A stretch of DNA of 50,764 nucleotides, from the NCBI GenBank assembly GCA_030746635.1, contig JASLMH010000009.1, positions 1 to 50,764 of the forward strand. Direction: 5' to 3'. The notes beneath the pieces were generated by a model. The model was not told where the DNA came from. It did not search any database and worked only from the letters and a program-made list of their open reading frames with translations. Every line of letters starts with the position of its first letter. Positions within the stretch are counted from its first letter, which is position 1. This stretch comes from Alphaproteobacteria bacterium. GTDB taxonomy: Bacteria > Pseudomonadota > Alphaproteobacteria > GCA-2731375. A program made the translations under genes and the position numbers. Shown in pieces: positions 23,505 to 32,787 of this stretch.

Positions 23505-23527
23505 ATTGCCGGACTTGATCCGGCAAT
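23505..23527. terminator. Palindromic hairpin 2 at the convergent gene ends
   Basis: ATTGCCGGA-cttga-TCCGGCAAT: perfect 9-bp stem, 5-nt loop, 34 nt after hairpin 1 across an AT-rich spacer and in inverted orientation (TGACG and CGTCA face each other). Ends 4 nt before the stop of the F420-type oxidoreductase gene. Likely the same dispersed element class as hairpin 1. Confidence 0.55.
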
Positions 23528-23531
23528 CCAT

Positions 23532-24539
23532 TCACGACAGGTGCGGCACCACTTCCTCGGCGAACAGGGTCATCTGATCGAGCAGTTCTTCCACCGTGTT
23601 GACGGCGAAATAGAGGCCGAGCAGGTGGCCGACGCCGGCCGCCTTCAGGGCCAGGGCCTTGTCCACCACCTCGGCCGGAGTGCCGACCAGGTTGGCGTCG
23701 ACCATGGAGATGCCGGCTTGCTCCTTTAGGGTGGAGCGGGTCAGCGACACCAGATGCTTGTGCATCTGGCTGCGGCTGAAGCGTTCGACGGCGCGGTCGT
23801 GGTCGTGATCGACCAGGGCGATGTATTGCGGCGCCACCTCGATTTCGGCGAAGTCGCGGCCCTCGCCGTCGCACAGTTCGCGCAACTGGACGATATCGGC
23901 GGCGATGCGCCCTAGCGGCAGGCCGGCCGGCAGCCAGCCGTCGCCCAGCTTGGCGGTGCGCCGTAGCTGGTTGACGTTGTTGCCGCCGAAATAGACCGGC
24001 AGCTTGTCCTGCAGCGGCTTGGGGAACAATTCCACGTCCCGGAAGCGGTAGAATTGGCCCTCGAAACTGGCCCGGTCCTCGCTGAACAGGACCCGCAGGG
24101 CGCGCACGCCCTCCTCGACGATGTTGCCGCGATGGCGTCCATCGTCGGGCAGCAGGGCCTCGAACTCCTCGCGGTAGGCGCCGACGCCGACGCCCAACTC
24201 CAGCCGGCCGCCACTGAGGTGGTCCAGGGTGATCAACTGCTTGGCGGTGACGACGATGTCGCGGCGCATGGGCAGCACCAGGATGCCGGTGCCGAAACGC
24301 AGGGTTTCGGTTTGCGAGGCCAGCCAGGCATAGGTCAACAGGATCTCCCAGAACCGGGGCGGCCGGCCGAACTCCTCGCGCACATAGTGCTGCGTCGTCA
24401 TGTGGTCATTGCCCCAGATCGAATGGTAGCCCAGGGCCTCGGCGTGCCTGGCGATGGCCAACAGGGCCTCGGGCTCGGAAAACGGGATCGGGTAGGTAAG
24501 GCCCTCCATGCCGGTGGGAAAGCCGACGCTGACTTTCAT
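23532..24539 (-). CDS. LLM-class F420-dependent oxidoreductase (TIGR03619-like)
   Basis: 335 aa. A luciferase-like TIM-barrel start (MKVSVGFPTG), WGNDHMTTQHY, GTGILVLPMRR with DHLSGGRLELGVGVGAYREEF, then PVYFGGNN and GDGWLPAG are characteristic of the F420-dependent LLM family. It would move a hydride using F420H2 or FMNH2, often as a monooxygenase or dehydrogenase; the cofactor cannot be told from sequence alone. AAAGGAG 8 nt upstream supports ATG 24539. Last gene of a five-gene minus-strand operon beginning at 30849. F420 synthesis genes are not in the window. Confidence 0.85.
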   Translation of the reverse strand: MKVSVGFPTGMEGLTYPIPFSEPEALLAIARHAEALGYHSIWGNDHMTTQHYVREEFGRPPRFWEILLTYAWLASQTETLRFGTGILVLPMRRDIVVTAKQLITLDHLSGGRLELGVGVGAYREEFEALLPDDGRHRGNIVEEGVRALRVLFSEDRASFEGQFYRFRDVELFPKPLQDKLPVYFGGNNVNQLRRTAKLGDGWLPAGLPLGRIAADIVQLRELCDGEGRDFAEIEVAPQYIALVDHDHDRAVERFSRSQMHKHLVSLTRSTLKEQAGISMVDANLVGTPAEVVDKALALKAAGVGHLLGLYFAVNTVEELLDQMTLFAEEVVPHLS

Positions 24540-24552
24540 CGCGGTTGCTCCT

Positions 24553-25548
24553 TTACGCTTCGTCCAGGGCCGCCGCCAGGGTGGCGGCCAGCATATCCTC
24601 GCCCCGCACCCCGGCGATCACCACCTCGTCCAGGCCCGCCCGGCGGTAGGCCCGCAGACGCTCGCGCACCTGCCCAGGGGTGCCGCTGACGCAGTGGCGG
24701 GCGACCACCTCGTCGCTGACCAGGGCGGTGGCGCGGTCCCAGTCGCCGGCGGCGACGGCGTCGTAGACAGCCCCCTGGTCCATATCGGCGCCGCCCAGTC
24801 GCAGGTTCTCCCGATGGTGGGCGCCGCGCAGGATGAAGGCCAGCAGCCGTTTCAGGCGGGCATGGGCCCGGCCCTCGTCGGCATCGACGGAGGCGAAGAC
24901 CAGGCCGATGCGGCGCGGGCTGCGTCCCTGCGCGGCCTCGGCCACGGTGGCCAGGGATTGCCGGACGAATGCCACCGAGGTCGCCGCCGACAGCAGCACG
25001 CCGTCGGCCCGCCGGCCGGCCAGTCGCAGCATCCCGGGTCCGGTGGCGGCGAGCACGATGGGCACCGCCTGGGCTCCGGTTTCCAGGGCCCGGCCGCCGA
25101 CCTGGAAGCGTTCGCCCCGGTGCGCCACGGTCTCGCCGGCCAGCAGCGACCGGGCGATGTCGATGCTCTCCTCCAGGGTGGCCAGCGGCCGGGGCCGGGC
25201 GACGCCGGCGGCGTCCAGATCGCCGGGCGCGCCGGCGCCCAGACACAGGATCGTCCGGCCGGGGAAATGTTCGTTCAGGCTGGCCGCCGCCATGGTCGCC
25301 TGCACCGGGTGCACCACGTAGGGGCTGATCGCCATCAGGGCGCCGCCGATCCGTTCGGTGGCGGACAGCGCCATGGCCGCCTGCACCACCGGGTCGCGCT
25401 GAAACAGATGACAGGCCAGCCACAGGGTATCGGCGCCGCCGGTCTCGGCCCGGCGGGCCAGGCCCGGCAGCTCCGCCGCCCCCTCGCCGCCCTCGAAGGC
25501 GACACCCAGTCCCGAGTTGGATGGCAGGTGCGACCAACCGTCGGTCAT
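24553..25548 (-). CDS. LLM-class flavin-dependent oxidoreductase
   Basis: 331 aa. It has the LLM barrel pattern: a DTLWLACHLFQRDPVVQAAMALSATERI segment, ISPYVVHPVQATMAAASLNE, LGAGAPGDLDAAG and LAATGPGMLRLAGRRADGV. It differs clearly from the next gene, so the pair is not a recent duplication; two LLM enzymes may be consecutive steps or act on different intermediates. The start at 25548 falls 3 nt after the acyl-CoA synthetase stop, and no separate strong ribosome site is needed, which points to coupling. It lies inside the five-gene hyu-containing operon. Substrate unknown. Confidence 0.83.
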   Translation of the reverse strand: MTDGWSHLPSNSGLGVAFEGGEGAAELPGLARRAETGGADTLWLACHLFQRDPVVQAAMALSATERIGGALMAISPYVVHPVQATMAAASLNEHFPGRTILCLGAGAPGDLDAAGVARPRPLATLEESIDIARSLLAGETVAHRGERFQVGGRALETGAQAVPIVLAATGPGMLRLAGRRADGVLLSAATSVAFVRQSLATVAEAAQGRSPRRIGLVFASVDADEGRAHARLKRLLAFILRGAHHRENLRLGGADMDQGAVYDAVAAGDWDRATALVSDEVVARHCVSGTPGQVRERLRAYRRAGLDEVVIAGVRGEDMLAATLAAALDEA

Positions 25549-25551
25549 CGC

Positions 25552-27090
25552 CTAACCGCCGGCCAGCCGGGCGCGCAACTCCGGCTTGATGAACTTGCCC
25601 AGGGCGTTCTTCGGGATGTCGGGCAGAAATGTCACGGCATCGGGGCATTTGTAGTGGGCCAGGCGGTCGCGGCAGAAGGCGATCAACTCGTCCGCCGAGG
25701 CCTCGGCGCCTTCGTGCAGGGCGATGAAGGCATGCACCCGTTCGCCCCATTCGGCATCGGGCCGGCCGACCACGGCGGCCTCACGCACCGCATCGTGCCA
25801 GTACAGCACCTCCTCGACCTCGCGACCGGCGATGTTGGCGCCGCCACTGATGATGATGTCCTTCTTGCGGTCGACGATATAGAGGTAGCCGTCGCCGTCG
25901 AACCGGCCGACGTCGCCGGAATGGAGCCAGCCGTTCTTGATGGTCTCGGCCGTGCGTTCGGGCTCCCGCCAGTAGCCGGACATCAGCAGCGGCCCGCGGA
26001 AGACGATCTCGCCCGGCTCGCCCACCGGCACATCGACGCCGTCGTCGTCGATCACGCGGATTTCCGAACCGAACACCGGCCGGCCGCAGGAGGCCAACAG
26101 GCCGCCGTCGCCGGCCAGGGCCCGCTCGTGGTCGGCCTTGCCCAGCACCGTGGCCAGGGAGGAGACCTCGGTCATGCCGTAGCCCTGGATCAGGATCGGG
26201 CCGAATGTCTGGCGCAGCCGTTCCACCCGCTCGCGCGGCATCGGCGCCGAGCCGTAGCCGATGGTCCGCAGGCTGGAGAGATCGGCGTCGGCCAGGCCTG
26301 GGCTGTCCTGCACCCGGAACAGCATGGTCGGCACCAGGTGGCAATGGCTGATGCGCTCCCGCTGCACCCAATCGAGCCAGCCCTCGGCCGAGAAGCCCCG
26401 GGCGTCGGCCAGCACCACCGTCGCCCCGACCATCCAGGCCGGGATGTAGAACATGTTCATCGAGGCCACGGAATTGTGCGGGTAGACCATCAACAGGCGG
26501 CTGTCCTCGGCAATCTCGTAGTGCAGCACCGGAATCGGCGCGTGGATGGTCGATTGCCGCTGCTGGAACAGCACCCCCTTGGGCTCGCCGGTGCTGCCGG
26601 AGGTGTAGACGATCAGGAAATCGTCGTCGTCGACGATGTCGACGTCCGGTTCGCCGGCGCCGCCCTCGGCCAGCCAGCCCTCGAAATCGCTGTCGGCATC
26701 GGCCGGATCGATCAGGAACACCCGTTCCAGATCCGGGCAGTCGCCGGCCGTGGGCAGCTTGCCGGCGTACTCCCGGTCGATCAGCAGCACCCGGGCGCCG
26801 CTGTGGCGGAGGATCTGCGCCACCTCGCGCGGGGAGAGGCGGAAGTTGATCGGCACGTGCACGAAGCCGCCCTTGGCCGCGGTAGCCAGGGCCTCGACCG
26901 CTTCCACCGTGTTGTTGAGCAGCACCGCTACCCGGTCGCCCTTGGCCAGGCCCTGGCGGTACAGGCCGTGCACCTGTTGGTTCACCCGGGCATTGAACTC
27001 GGCGTAGCTGAGCCGCCGCTGGGCGGAGACCAGGGCGATGTTATCGCCCCGCCAATGGGCGTTGCGGTGGAGCCAGGCGGCGACGGTCAT
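25552..27090 (-). CDS. Class I adenylate-forming acyl-CoA synthetase/ligase
   Basis: 512 aa. It carries the AMP-binding motifs IVYTSGSTGEPKGV (P-loop), GYGMTE (A5), LHSGDVGRFDGDGYLYIVDRKKD (A7-A8) and the C-terminal Lys motif PKNALGKFIKPEL. It activates a carboxylic acid with ATP and forms a CoA thioester; this fits the catabolic operon (hyuA, hyuB upstream; two LLM enzymes downstream) by loading an acid product. ATG 27090 was chosen over an earlier start because the first 29 codons upstream are Arg/Thr-rich and have no family match; GGGAAG sits 9 nt upstream. The preceding hyuB stop is 19 nt away. The acid substrate is unknown. Confidence 0.88.
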   Translation of the reverse strand: MTVAAWLHRNAHWRGDNIALVSAQRRLSYAEFNARVNQQVHGLYRQGLAKGDRVAVLLNNTVEAVEALATAAKGGFVHVPINFRLSPREVAQILRHSGARVLLIDREYAGKLPTAGDCPDLERVFLIDPADADSDFEGWLAEGGAGEPDVDIVDDDDFLIVYTSGSTGEPKGVLFQQRQSTIHAPIPVLHYEIAEDSRLLMVYPHNSVASMNMFYIPAWMVGATVVLADARGFSAEGWLDWVQRERISHCHLVPTMLFRVQDSPGLADADLSSLRTIGYGSAPMPRERVERLRQTFGPILIQGYGMTEVSSLATVLGKADHERALAGDGGLLASCGRPVFGSEIRVIDDDGVDVPVGEPGEIVFRGPLLMSGYWREPERTAETIKNGWLHSGDVGRFDGDGYLYIVDRKKDIIISGGANIAGREVEEVLYWHDAVREAAVVGRPDAEWGERVHAFIALHEGAEASADELIAFCRDRLAHYKCPDAVTFLPDIPKNALGKFIKPELRARLAGG

Positions 27091-27109
27091 CGCTGCATCT
27101 TCCCGCCGC

Positions 27110-28780
27110 CTAGTCGTCGAAGCCGTAGTCTCGCCGGGCCGCCTCGGCGCTGATATAGCCGTCGCGGAGATCGGCACGAATGGCCTCGGCCTCGCGTTCC
27201 CCGGGCGGGCCGTAGCCGCCGGCGCCCGACAGGCGGAGGCTGACCACGTCGCCCCGGGCGATCGGCACCAGGCCCTTGGACGGCAGGGCGCGGGCGTTGC
27301 GGCCCGGGTTCAGAACGGTCTCGGCCGGGGCGCCCGGGGCGCCGCCGAACAGGCCGTAGGGGTAGAAGTCATGGCGATCGCCGAGAAGCGACAGGGTTGC
27401 CGACTCGGTACGCAGTTCGACGTCCTTGCGCAGGCCGCAGCCGCCGCGATAACGGCCGGCGCCGCCGGTATCCGGAATCAACTCCAGGCGCTGGATCAGC
27501 ACCGGATTGTGTGTTTCGTGCACCTCGACCGGGATGTTGGAGCAATTCATCACCGGGCACAGGGCTTCCGGTCCATCGCCACTCGCCCGGCCGCCATAGC
27601 CGGCCATGATGGCGTCGTACATGATGAACGGCTGGCCGGTGCGGTCGTCGACACCGCCGATGTTCGGGTTCGACCAGTGCGAGAAGGCGCCCATGGCCCG
27701 CTCGGGCATGGCCTTGGCCAGGGCGCCATTGATGGCGTCGAACATGCGCACCTGCAGCACGGCCCGGCCGCCGCTGGGCGCCGGGAAGCGGGGATTGAAG
27801 AAGCTGCCTTCCCGCGCCACCACCTTGATCGGTCGCATGTTGCCGGCGTTCTGCGGCCACAGGGCATCGCAGAACACCTTGATGGCGAACACCGAATAGG
27901 CCCGGGTGTAATTGAGGTAGCTGTTGATTGCCGCCGGCACCTGATCGGAGGAGCGGGAGAAATCGACGATGACGCCGCCCTCGCCATCGAAAGTAACGTC
28001 GACGGCCATGCGGATCGGCTCGGTATCCGGGCCGTAGTCGTCCATATAGTCCTCGAAGCCGTAGGTGCCGGCCGGCACCTTGGCGAGAGCCTCGCGCATG
28101 CTGGCTTCCGAGCGGTCGAGGATGATCTCGTAGGCGGCTTCGACGGTATCGACGCCATGGTCGCGGAACAATTGCTCCAGGCGCACGGCGGCGGCCCGGT
28201 TGGCGCTGTGCTGGGCCATCAGGTCGCCCCTCACCTTGTCCGGCAGGCGGACGTTGCCCAGCACCAGGCGCAGGATGTCCTCGTCCACCTCGCCGCCGCG
28301 CACGAACCGGATCGGCAGGATGCGCAGCCCTTCCTGGAACGCCTCGGTGACGCCGTGGACCTTTTGCGAGCCCGGCGCCGCGCCGCCCATGTCGGCCTGA
28401 TGGGCGGAATTGCAGACGAAGCCGATCAACCGCTCAGCCAGGAACACCGGCAGGATCTGGAAGGTATCGGGGAAGTGGCCGGAGCCGAGTTGCGAGTCGT
28501 TCAACAGGATGTCGTCGCCGGGGGAGAGGCTCTCGGCCGGGAAATAGTCCAGCGCCGCTTGCACCACGTAAGGGAACGAGCCGAGATGACCGGGGCTGAA
28601 CGGCCCTTGGGCGATCATCCGGCCCTGGGCGTCGAACACGGCGGTGGAGAAATCGTCGCCCTCGCGCACGCCCTCGGAAAAGGCGGTGTGGCGCAGGGTC
28701 ACCCCCAGTTCCTCGGCGATCGACAACAGCCCTTTCCAGATCACCGTCAGGGTGATGGGATCGATCTCGTCCCGTGTCAT
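27110..28780 (-). CDS. hyuB: Hydantoinase B/oxoprolinase-family subunit (first copy)
   Basis: 556 aa, usual HyuB length. The N-terminus DPITLTVIWKGLLSIAEELG is typical. Inner motifs include DILLNDSQLGSGHFPDTFQI, CNSAHQADMGGAAPG and SGAGGYGPPGERE at the C-terminus. HyuB pairs with HyuA to open cyclic amides such as hydantoins or 5-oxoproline with ATP. ATG 28780 overlaps the HyuA stop by one base (TGATG), indicating translational coupling. Substrate specificity cannot be read. Confidence 0.9.
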   Translation of the reverse strand: MTRDEIDPITLTVIWKGLLSIAEELGVTLRHTAFSEGVREGDDFSTAVFDAQGRMIAQGPFSPGHLGSFPYVVQAALDYFPAESLSPGDDILLNDSQLGSGHFPDTFQILPVFLAERLIGFVCNSAHQADMGGAAPGSQKVHGVTEAFQEGLRILPIRFVRGGEVDEDILRLVLGNVRLPDKVRGDLMAQHSANRAAAVRLEQLFRDHGVDTVEAAYEIILDRSEASMREALAKVPAGTYGFEDYMDDYGPDTEPIRMAVDVTFDGEGGVIVDFSRSSDQVPAAINSYLNYTRAYSVFAIKVFCDALWPQNAGNMRPIKVVAREGSFFNPRFPAPSGGRAVLQVRMFDAINGALAKAMPERAMGAFSHWSNPNIGGVDDRTGQPFIMYDAIMAGYGGRASGDGPEALCPVMNCSNIPVEVHETHNPVLIQRLELIPDTGGAGRYRGGCGLRKDVELRTESATLSLLGDRHDFYPYGLFGGAPGAPAETVLNPGRNARALPSKGLVPIARGDVVSLRLSGAGGYGPPGEREAEAIRADLRDGYISAEAARRDYGFDD

Positions 28781-30849
28781 CAATCGTCTCCTTGCCCGAT
28801 GTCGATAATGAGATGCCCGGCCCCGTCGATGGCGGCGCGGTCGCCCGGCAGTACGATGGCGGTGCAGTCTGGATCCTCGACGATCAAGGGACCGACGCCG
28901 CCGCCGTCCGCCGCCAGGGCGGCGCGGTTGCGGACCGGCACCTCGACATAGCCGTCCCGCTCCGGGAACCAGGCCGACCGCCGCCCGCGCCGGGCCACCT
29001 CGCCGGCGCCGAACAGCCAATGGTCGGCTTGCGGGTTGGGCAGGCTGGCGACCAGGGTCCAATCCACCCCTTCCACCGCCGCGCGATCGTCGCGGTAGCG
29101 GTGCTGGCGTTCATAGGCGTCATGGAAGGCAGCCGCCGCCAGGGCCGGGAAGGCGCCGTCGACCGGCCCGTCGGGCAGGTCCACGTGCACCTCGAAGCCC
29201 TGGCCGGCATAGCGCATCTGGGCGTAGCGCGACCAGCGGACCCCGGCCGCATCGCCGATCTGCGCCAGCTCGGCTTCCGCCCGTTGCCATAGGCCGTCGT
29301 AGACCTCCGCAATCGTTGGCGCCGCGCCGTCGTCCAGTCCCAGCACCCGGGTGGCGCCGACGTCGATGCGCGGTTCCGCCCGCAGCAGGCCGACGGCGGA
29401 GCCGACCCCGGCCGCCGCCGGCACGATCACCCGCGGCACGCCGATCGACCGGGCCAGCCGCGCCGCGTGCAACGGCCCGGCGCCGCCGAAGGCGACCAGG
29501 GCATAGCGGCGCGGGTCGCGGCCGCGCTCGACCGAGACCAGGCGCATGGCGTGTTCCATGTTCGAGGTGGCCACCAGGTGCACGCCCCAGGCCGCCTCGC
29601 CGGCCGACAGGTCGAGCGGCCGGCCGATCCGCTCGGCGATGCCGGCGGCCGCGCCGTCGCCGTCCAGGGGCAAGGCGCCGCCGTTGAAGTAGTCCGGGTC
29701 GATGTAGCCGAGCACCAGGTTGGCGTCGGTGACGGTCGGGCGGTCGCCGCCCTGGCCGTAGCAGATCGGCCCCGGCTCGGCGCCGGCGCTTTCCGGCCCG
29801 ACGCCGATCATGCCCATCTCGACGGCGGCGATGCTGCCGCCGCCGGCGCCGATCTCCAACAGTTCGATGGCGGGCACGCTGACCGGCAGGCCGCTGCCCT
29901 TGCGGTAGCGCACATGATCGACCTCGAACACCGGGGCGACGGCCGGCGTGCCGCCGTCGACGGCGCCGAGCTTGGCGGTGGTGCCGCCCATGTCGAAGGT
30001 GATCACGTGATCGGCGCCCAGGGCCTGGCCGATCTGGCTGGCCATCAGGACCCCGGCGGCGGGGCCGGATTCCAGGATCCGCACCGGGTAGCGCCGAGCC
30101 AGGGCCGGCGAGACCATGCCGCCGTTCGACTGCATCACCGATAATTCCCGCTTGAAGCCGCGCTCCTTCAGGGCGGTTTGCAAATGCCCCAGGTAGCGCT
30201 CGACCACCGGCCGGAGGTAAGCGTTGACCACAGTGGTGTTGGTCCGCTCGTACTCCCGGTATTTCGGCGAGATGTCCGAGGACAGGGAGACCGGCAGATC
30301 CGGTGCCCGGTCCCGGAAGCGGGCGGCGATGGCCCCTTCGTGGCCGGGATTGGCATAGGCGTGCAGCAGGGCGACCGCCACCGACTCCGCGCCGGCCGCC
30401 AGCACCGCGTCGATCGCGGCGTCCACCGAGGCCATGTCCAGCGCCTCGAGCACCGCGCCGTCGGCGCCCGTCCGCTCCGCCACCTCGAAGATGTTGCCGC
30501 GGTTGATCAGCGGCGTCGGCTTGTCGGCGTAGAGATCGTAGGTCTCGTAGCGTTTCTGCCGGCCGATGATCAGGATGTCGCGGAAACCCTTGGTGGTGAG
30601 CAGCGCCGTCGCCGCGCCCTTGCGTTCGATCACCGCGTTGGTGGCGACGGTGGTGGCGTGCAGGATCGCGGTGACCTCGGCGGCATCGATGGCATTTTCC
30701 GAAAACAGCGCCGCCAAGCCCGCCAGCACCCCCTCGGCCGGGTCGCCAGGCGTGCTGGAGATCTTCAGCGCCCGCACCCGGCCGCTGTCGCCGTCGTGCA
30801 GGACGCAATCGGTGAAGGTGCCGCCGATGTCGAAGGCGATGCGTAACAT
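28780..30849 (-). CDS. hyuA: Hydantoinase A/oxoprolinase-family subunit (first copy)
   Basis: 689 aa. It has the two actin-like ATPase phosphate motifs FDIGGTFTDCVLHDG (N-terminus) and [16 protein letters not shown], then GAGGGSIAAVEMG and the C-terminal [13 protein letters not shown]. The ATPase subunit of ATP-dependent cyclic amide hydrolases (N-methylhydantoinase/5-oxoprolinase type). First gene of a five-gene operon down to 23532. The upstream gap to the next minus-strand gene is 134 nt. A second, clearly separate hyuA lies at 45079. Confidence 0.9.
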   Translation of the reverse strand: MLRIAFDIGGTFTDCVLHDGDSGRVRALKISSTPGDPAEGVLAGLAALFSENAIDAAEVTAILHATTVATNAVIERKGAATALLTTKGFRDILIIGRQKRYETYDLYADKPTPLINRGNIFEVAERTGADGAVLEALDMASVDAAIDAVLAAGAESVAVALLHAYANPGHEGAIAARFRDRAPDLPVSLSSDISPKYREYERTNTTVVNAYLRPVVERYLGHLQTALKERGFKRELSVMQSNGGMVSPALARRYPVRILESGPAAGVLMASQIGQALGADHVITFDMGGTTAKLGAVDGGTPAVAPVFEVDHVRYRKGSGLPVSVPAIELLEIGAGGGSIAAVEMGMIGVGPESAGAEPGPICYGQGGDRPTVTDANLVLGYIDPDYFNGGALPLDGDGAAAGIAERIGRPLDLSAGEAAWGVHLVATSNMEHAMRLVSVERGRDPRRYALVAFGGAGPLHAARLARSIGVPRVIVPAAAGVGSAVGLLRAEPRIDVGATRVLGLDDGAAPTIAEVYDGLWQRAEAELAQIGDAAGVRWSRYAQMRYAGQGFEVHVDLPDGPVDGAFPALAAAAFHDAYERQHRYRDDRAAVEGVDWTLVASLPNPQADHWLFGAGEVARRGRRSAWFPERDGYVEVPVRNRAALAADGGGVGPLIVEDPDCTAIVLPGDRAAIDGAGHLIIDIGQGDD

Positions 30850-30983
30850 CCGCCGATGCTACCCGATGGCGCCTTCAGGGGAAAACGAAGGAAAGTTCCA
30901 TGTCGGATCGCTTTCGGACAGCTTTTCTGGTGTTCCTGTCCCCTCTCGGCACGGCTGGCGTCGCGGCCAGCCGGCCCGCCACG

Positions 30984-31421
30984 TCACCTCTCGGACGGCA
31001 ACACATAGCCCTCGGGCAGGCCGACCCAGGCCATCGCCTCACCCGAGCTTCTGGTCACCAAGATGTCGGATGCCACCTGCTGATCCGACTTGGCCATGTA
31101 GACCCGCATCAAACCGAAGCCGTGATCGTCGACGATGAGAATGGCGGTTTTGCGTCTGCCATGTACGGCGTCTCTCCGACTGATGGCGTCGCGAGCGGCG
31201 CCAATGTTGCTGGTCGACAAGGCCAGGTCGGCGGCCCGAAAATCGTACAGCCTGTTCATGCCCGGCCGCAGCTCCGGGTGGCTTCCCAGTGCGTCATAGT
31301 ATTCACGGAAAGCCGCCCCGGTCAGTTCATCGCGCCAGGTGACGACGATGACGCCGGTCTGCTTCTCGAACTCGACGACGTAAGGCATCTCGCCGCTCGC
31401 TGTCCCGACCATTGCGCCCAT
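30984..31421 (-). CDS. SpoIIAA/STAS-like hypothetical protein
   Basis: About 145 aa from the ATG at 31421; other in-frame ATGs lie nine nucleotides and further downstream, so the start is unsure. The VVEFEKQTGVIVVTWRDELTGAAFREYY segment followed by HPELRPGMNRLYDFRAADL resembles SpoIIAA-like (STAS/SEC14-fold) proteins common in proteobacteria. These are small cytoplasmic proteins of mostly unknown role. Divergent from the cyclase gene across about 180 nt and upstream of hyuA on the same strand, but a 134-nt gap makes co-transcription uncertain. Confidence 0.55.
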   Translation of the reverse strand: MGAMVGTASGEMPYVVEFEKQTGVIVVTWRDELTGAAFREYYDALGSHPELRPGMNRLYDFRAADLALSTSNIGAARDAISRRDAVHGRRKTAILIVDDHGFGLMRVYMAKSDQQVASDILVTRSSGEAMAWVGLPEGYVLPSER

Positions 31422-31603
31422 CCTAGCCGACCGGAGTTCGCCGCGAAAAGATTCGGCTGTTGGCGGTTTCCAGGTTCGCGCTATGCTCACGGCGTGCCGC
31501 TTCGGGCTCGCCTTTGCCGACAATCCGATCCGATCGTCCGCTTTATGAGACCCGACGTCGGCGCGCGCACGTTAACCATAAACCTATGTGGGGAGGACCT
31601 ACT

Positions 31604-32566
31604 GTGAAGGGCATATCGAAAGCAACAACCACGGCCTTGCTCGCCGGTGGCCTGATGTTGGTGGCCGGTTCGGCCTTGGCGGCGGACTGCAAACCGTCGA
31701 AATGGGGTGCCGACGACGAAATCGGTAGCGCCAACTACGTCACGCCGGCGCAGGTGATGGCGGCGACGAAGCTGGTCAAGAAGGGCGAAAGCCATGGCCT
31801 CGGCATCGTGGTCTATCCGGGCATGCCGGCATTCCCGCCGCGCTCGACCGCCTTGCAGATCGTCCAGCCGGGGCAACATAACGGCCGCAACCTGGCCCAG
31901 GACTTCGGCTGGGACGTGGTCTACAACGACGACCTGGCGCAGCTCTGGTTCGGCACCGGGCCGCAGATCGACGGCCTGGGCCATCTGGGCGAGGCCGGCG
32001 TGTACTACAACTGCAACAAGGCCGTCGACTTCATCCACATCACCGGCCTGAAGAAGCTCGGGACCCATGCCATTCCACCGATGGTCGGCCGCGGTGTGGT
32101 GGTCAACATGGCCAAGCATTTCGGCGTCGAGACCATGAAGGCCGGCCAGGTCATCGCCTCCGCCGACATCAAGGCGGCGGCCAATGCCCAGGGCGTCAGC
32201 TTCAAACAGGGCGACGTGATCCTGCTGCACACCGGCTGGACCGACGGCATGCTGGCCAGCGATCCGAAGGGCTGGGTCTCCGGCGAGCCGGGCATCAACA
32301 ACGAGGCCGCGGTCTATCTCGCCAGCCTCAATCCGATGGCGGTCGGGGCCGATACCTGGGGCGTCGAGGCGGTGCCCCCGCCGAAGGGCGACAAGGTCTT
32401 CTACGGCCACGTAACGCTGTTGAAGGAGAACGGCATCTACATCCTGGAGACCATGAATACCGGCCGCCTGGCCAAGGAAGGCGTGACGGAGTTCATGTTC
32501 GTGCTCGGCCAGGCCCGTATCAAGGGCGCCGTGCAGATGATCATCAATCCGGTGGCCATGTGGTAA
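31604..32566 (+). CDS. Exported cyclase-family (PF04199) protein
   Basis: 320 aa. GTG 31604 follows GGGGAGG 7 nt upstream; upstream codons are not family-like. A signal peptide (ALLAGGLMLVAGSALA) ends just before ADCKPSKWG, so it acts in the periplasm. GTGPQIDGLGHLGEAG takes the place of the HxGTHxDxPxH metal site of kynurenine formamidase-like cyclases. QGDVILLHTGWTDG matches the family core. Extracytoplasmic cyclase-family proteins hydrolyse or bind cyclic amides/esters, but no substrate is known here. Followed by a strong terminator; not part of the downstream DUF1538 operon. Confidence 0.82.
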   Translation: MKGISKATTTALLAGGLMLVAGSALAADCKPSKWGADDEIGSANYVTPAQVMAATKLVKKGESHGLGIVVYPGMPAFPPRSTALQIVQPGQHNGRNLAQDFGWDVVYNDDLAQLWFGTGPQIDGLGHLGEAGVYYNCNKAVDFIHITGLKKLGTHAIPPMVGRGVVVNMAKHFGVETMKAGQVIASADIKAAANAQGVSFKQGDVILLHTGWTDGMLASDPKGWVSGEPGINNEAAVYLASLNPMAVGADTWGVEAVPPPKGDKVFYGHVTLLKENGIYILETMNTGRLAKEGVTEFMFVLGQARIKGAVQMIINPVAMW

Positions 32567-32590
32567 TTCGGCAACCGGACACACCTATTC

Positions 32591-32618
32591 GGGGAGCGGC
32601 CCGCCGCTCCCCGTTTTT
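32591..32618 (+). terminator. Rho-independent terminator after the cyclase gene
   Basis: GGGGAGCGG-cccg-CCGCTCCCC (9-bp perfect stem) followed by GTTTTT. Ends the cyclase transcript and insulates the DUF1538 operon, which begins 170 nt downstream. Confidence 0.85.
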
Positions 32619-32787
32619 CTTGGTGTGCCAGGCATGGCGCACGGCGCGGCGCGCCTACTCGGACGATCCGACACGGCCCACGAGACGGGTCAATACTAAG
32701 GACCGTTGATAATATCGGCTAAAGTACCGCGGGCGGCGGCACCACTGGCCCCGGCCCATGGACTAGGTCAGGGGCTCCACCGCGGCG

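Noticed and set aside
24508-27153. 881-codon plus-strand open frame over the LLM and acyl-CoA synthetase genes
   Set aside because: Antisense shadow. The minus frames contain the AMP-binding and LLM motifs.
30954-30971. GCTGGC-gtcgcg-GCCAGC hairpin between two minus-strand genes
   Set aside because: Short stem and no T-run in the direction of transcription. Not enough to call a terminator.
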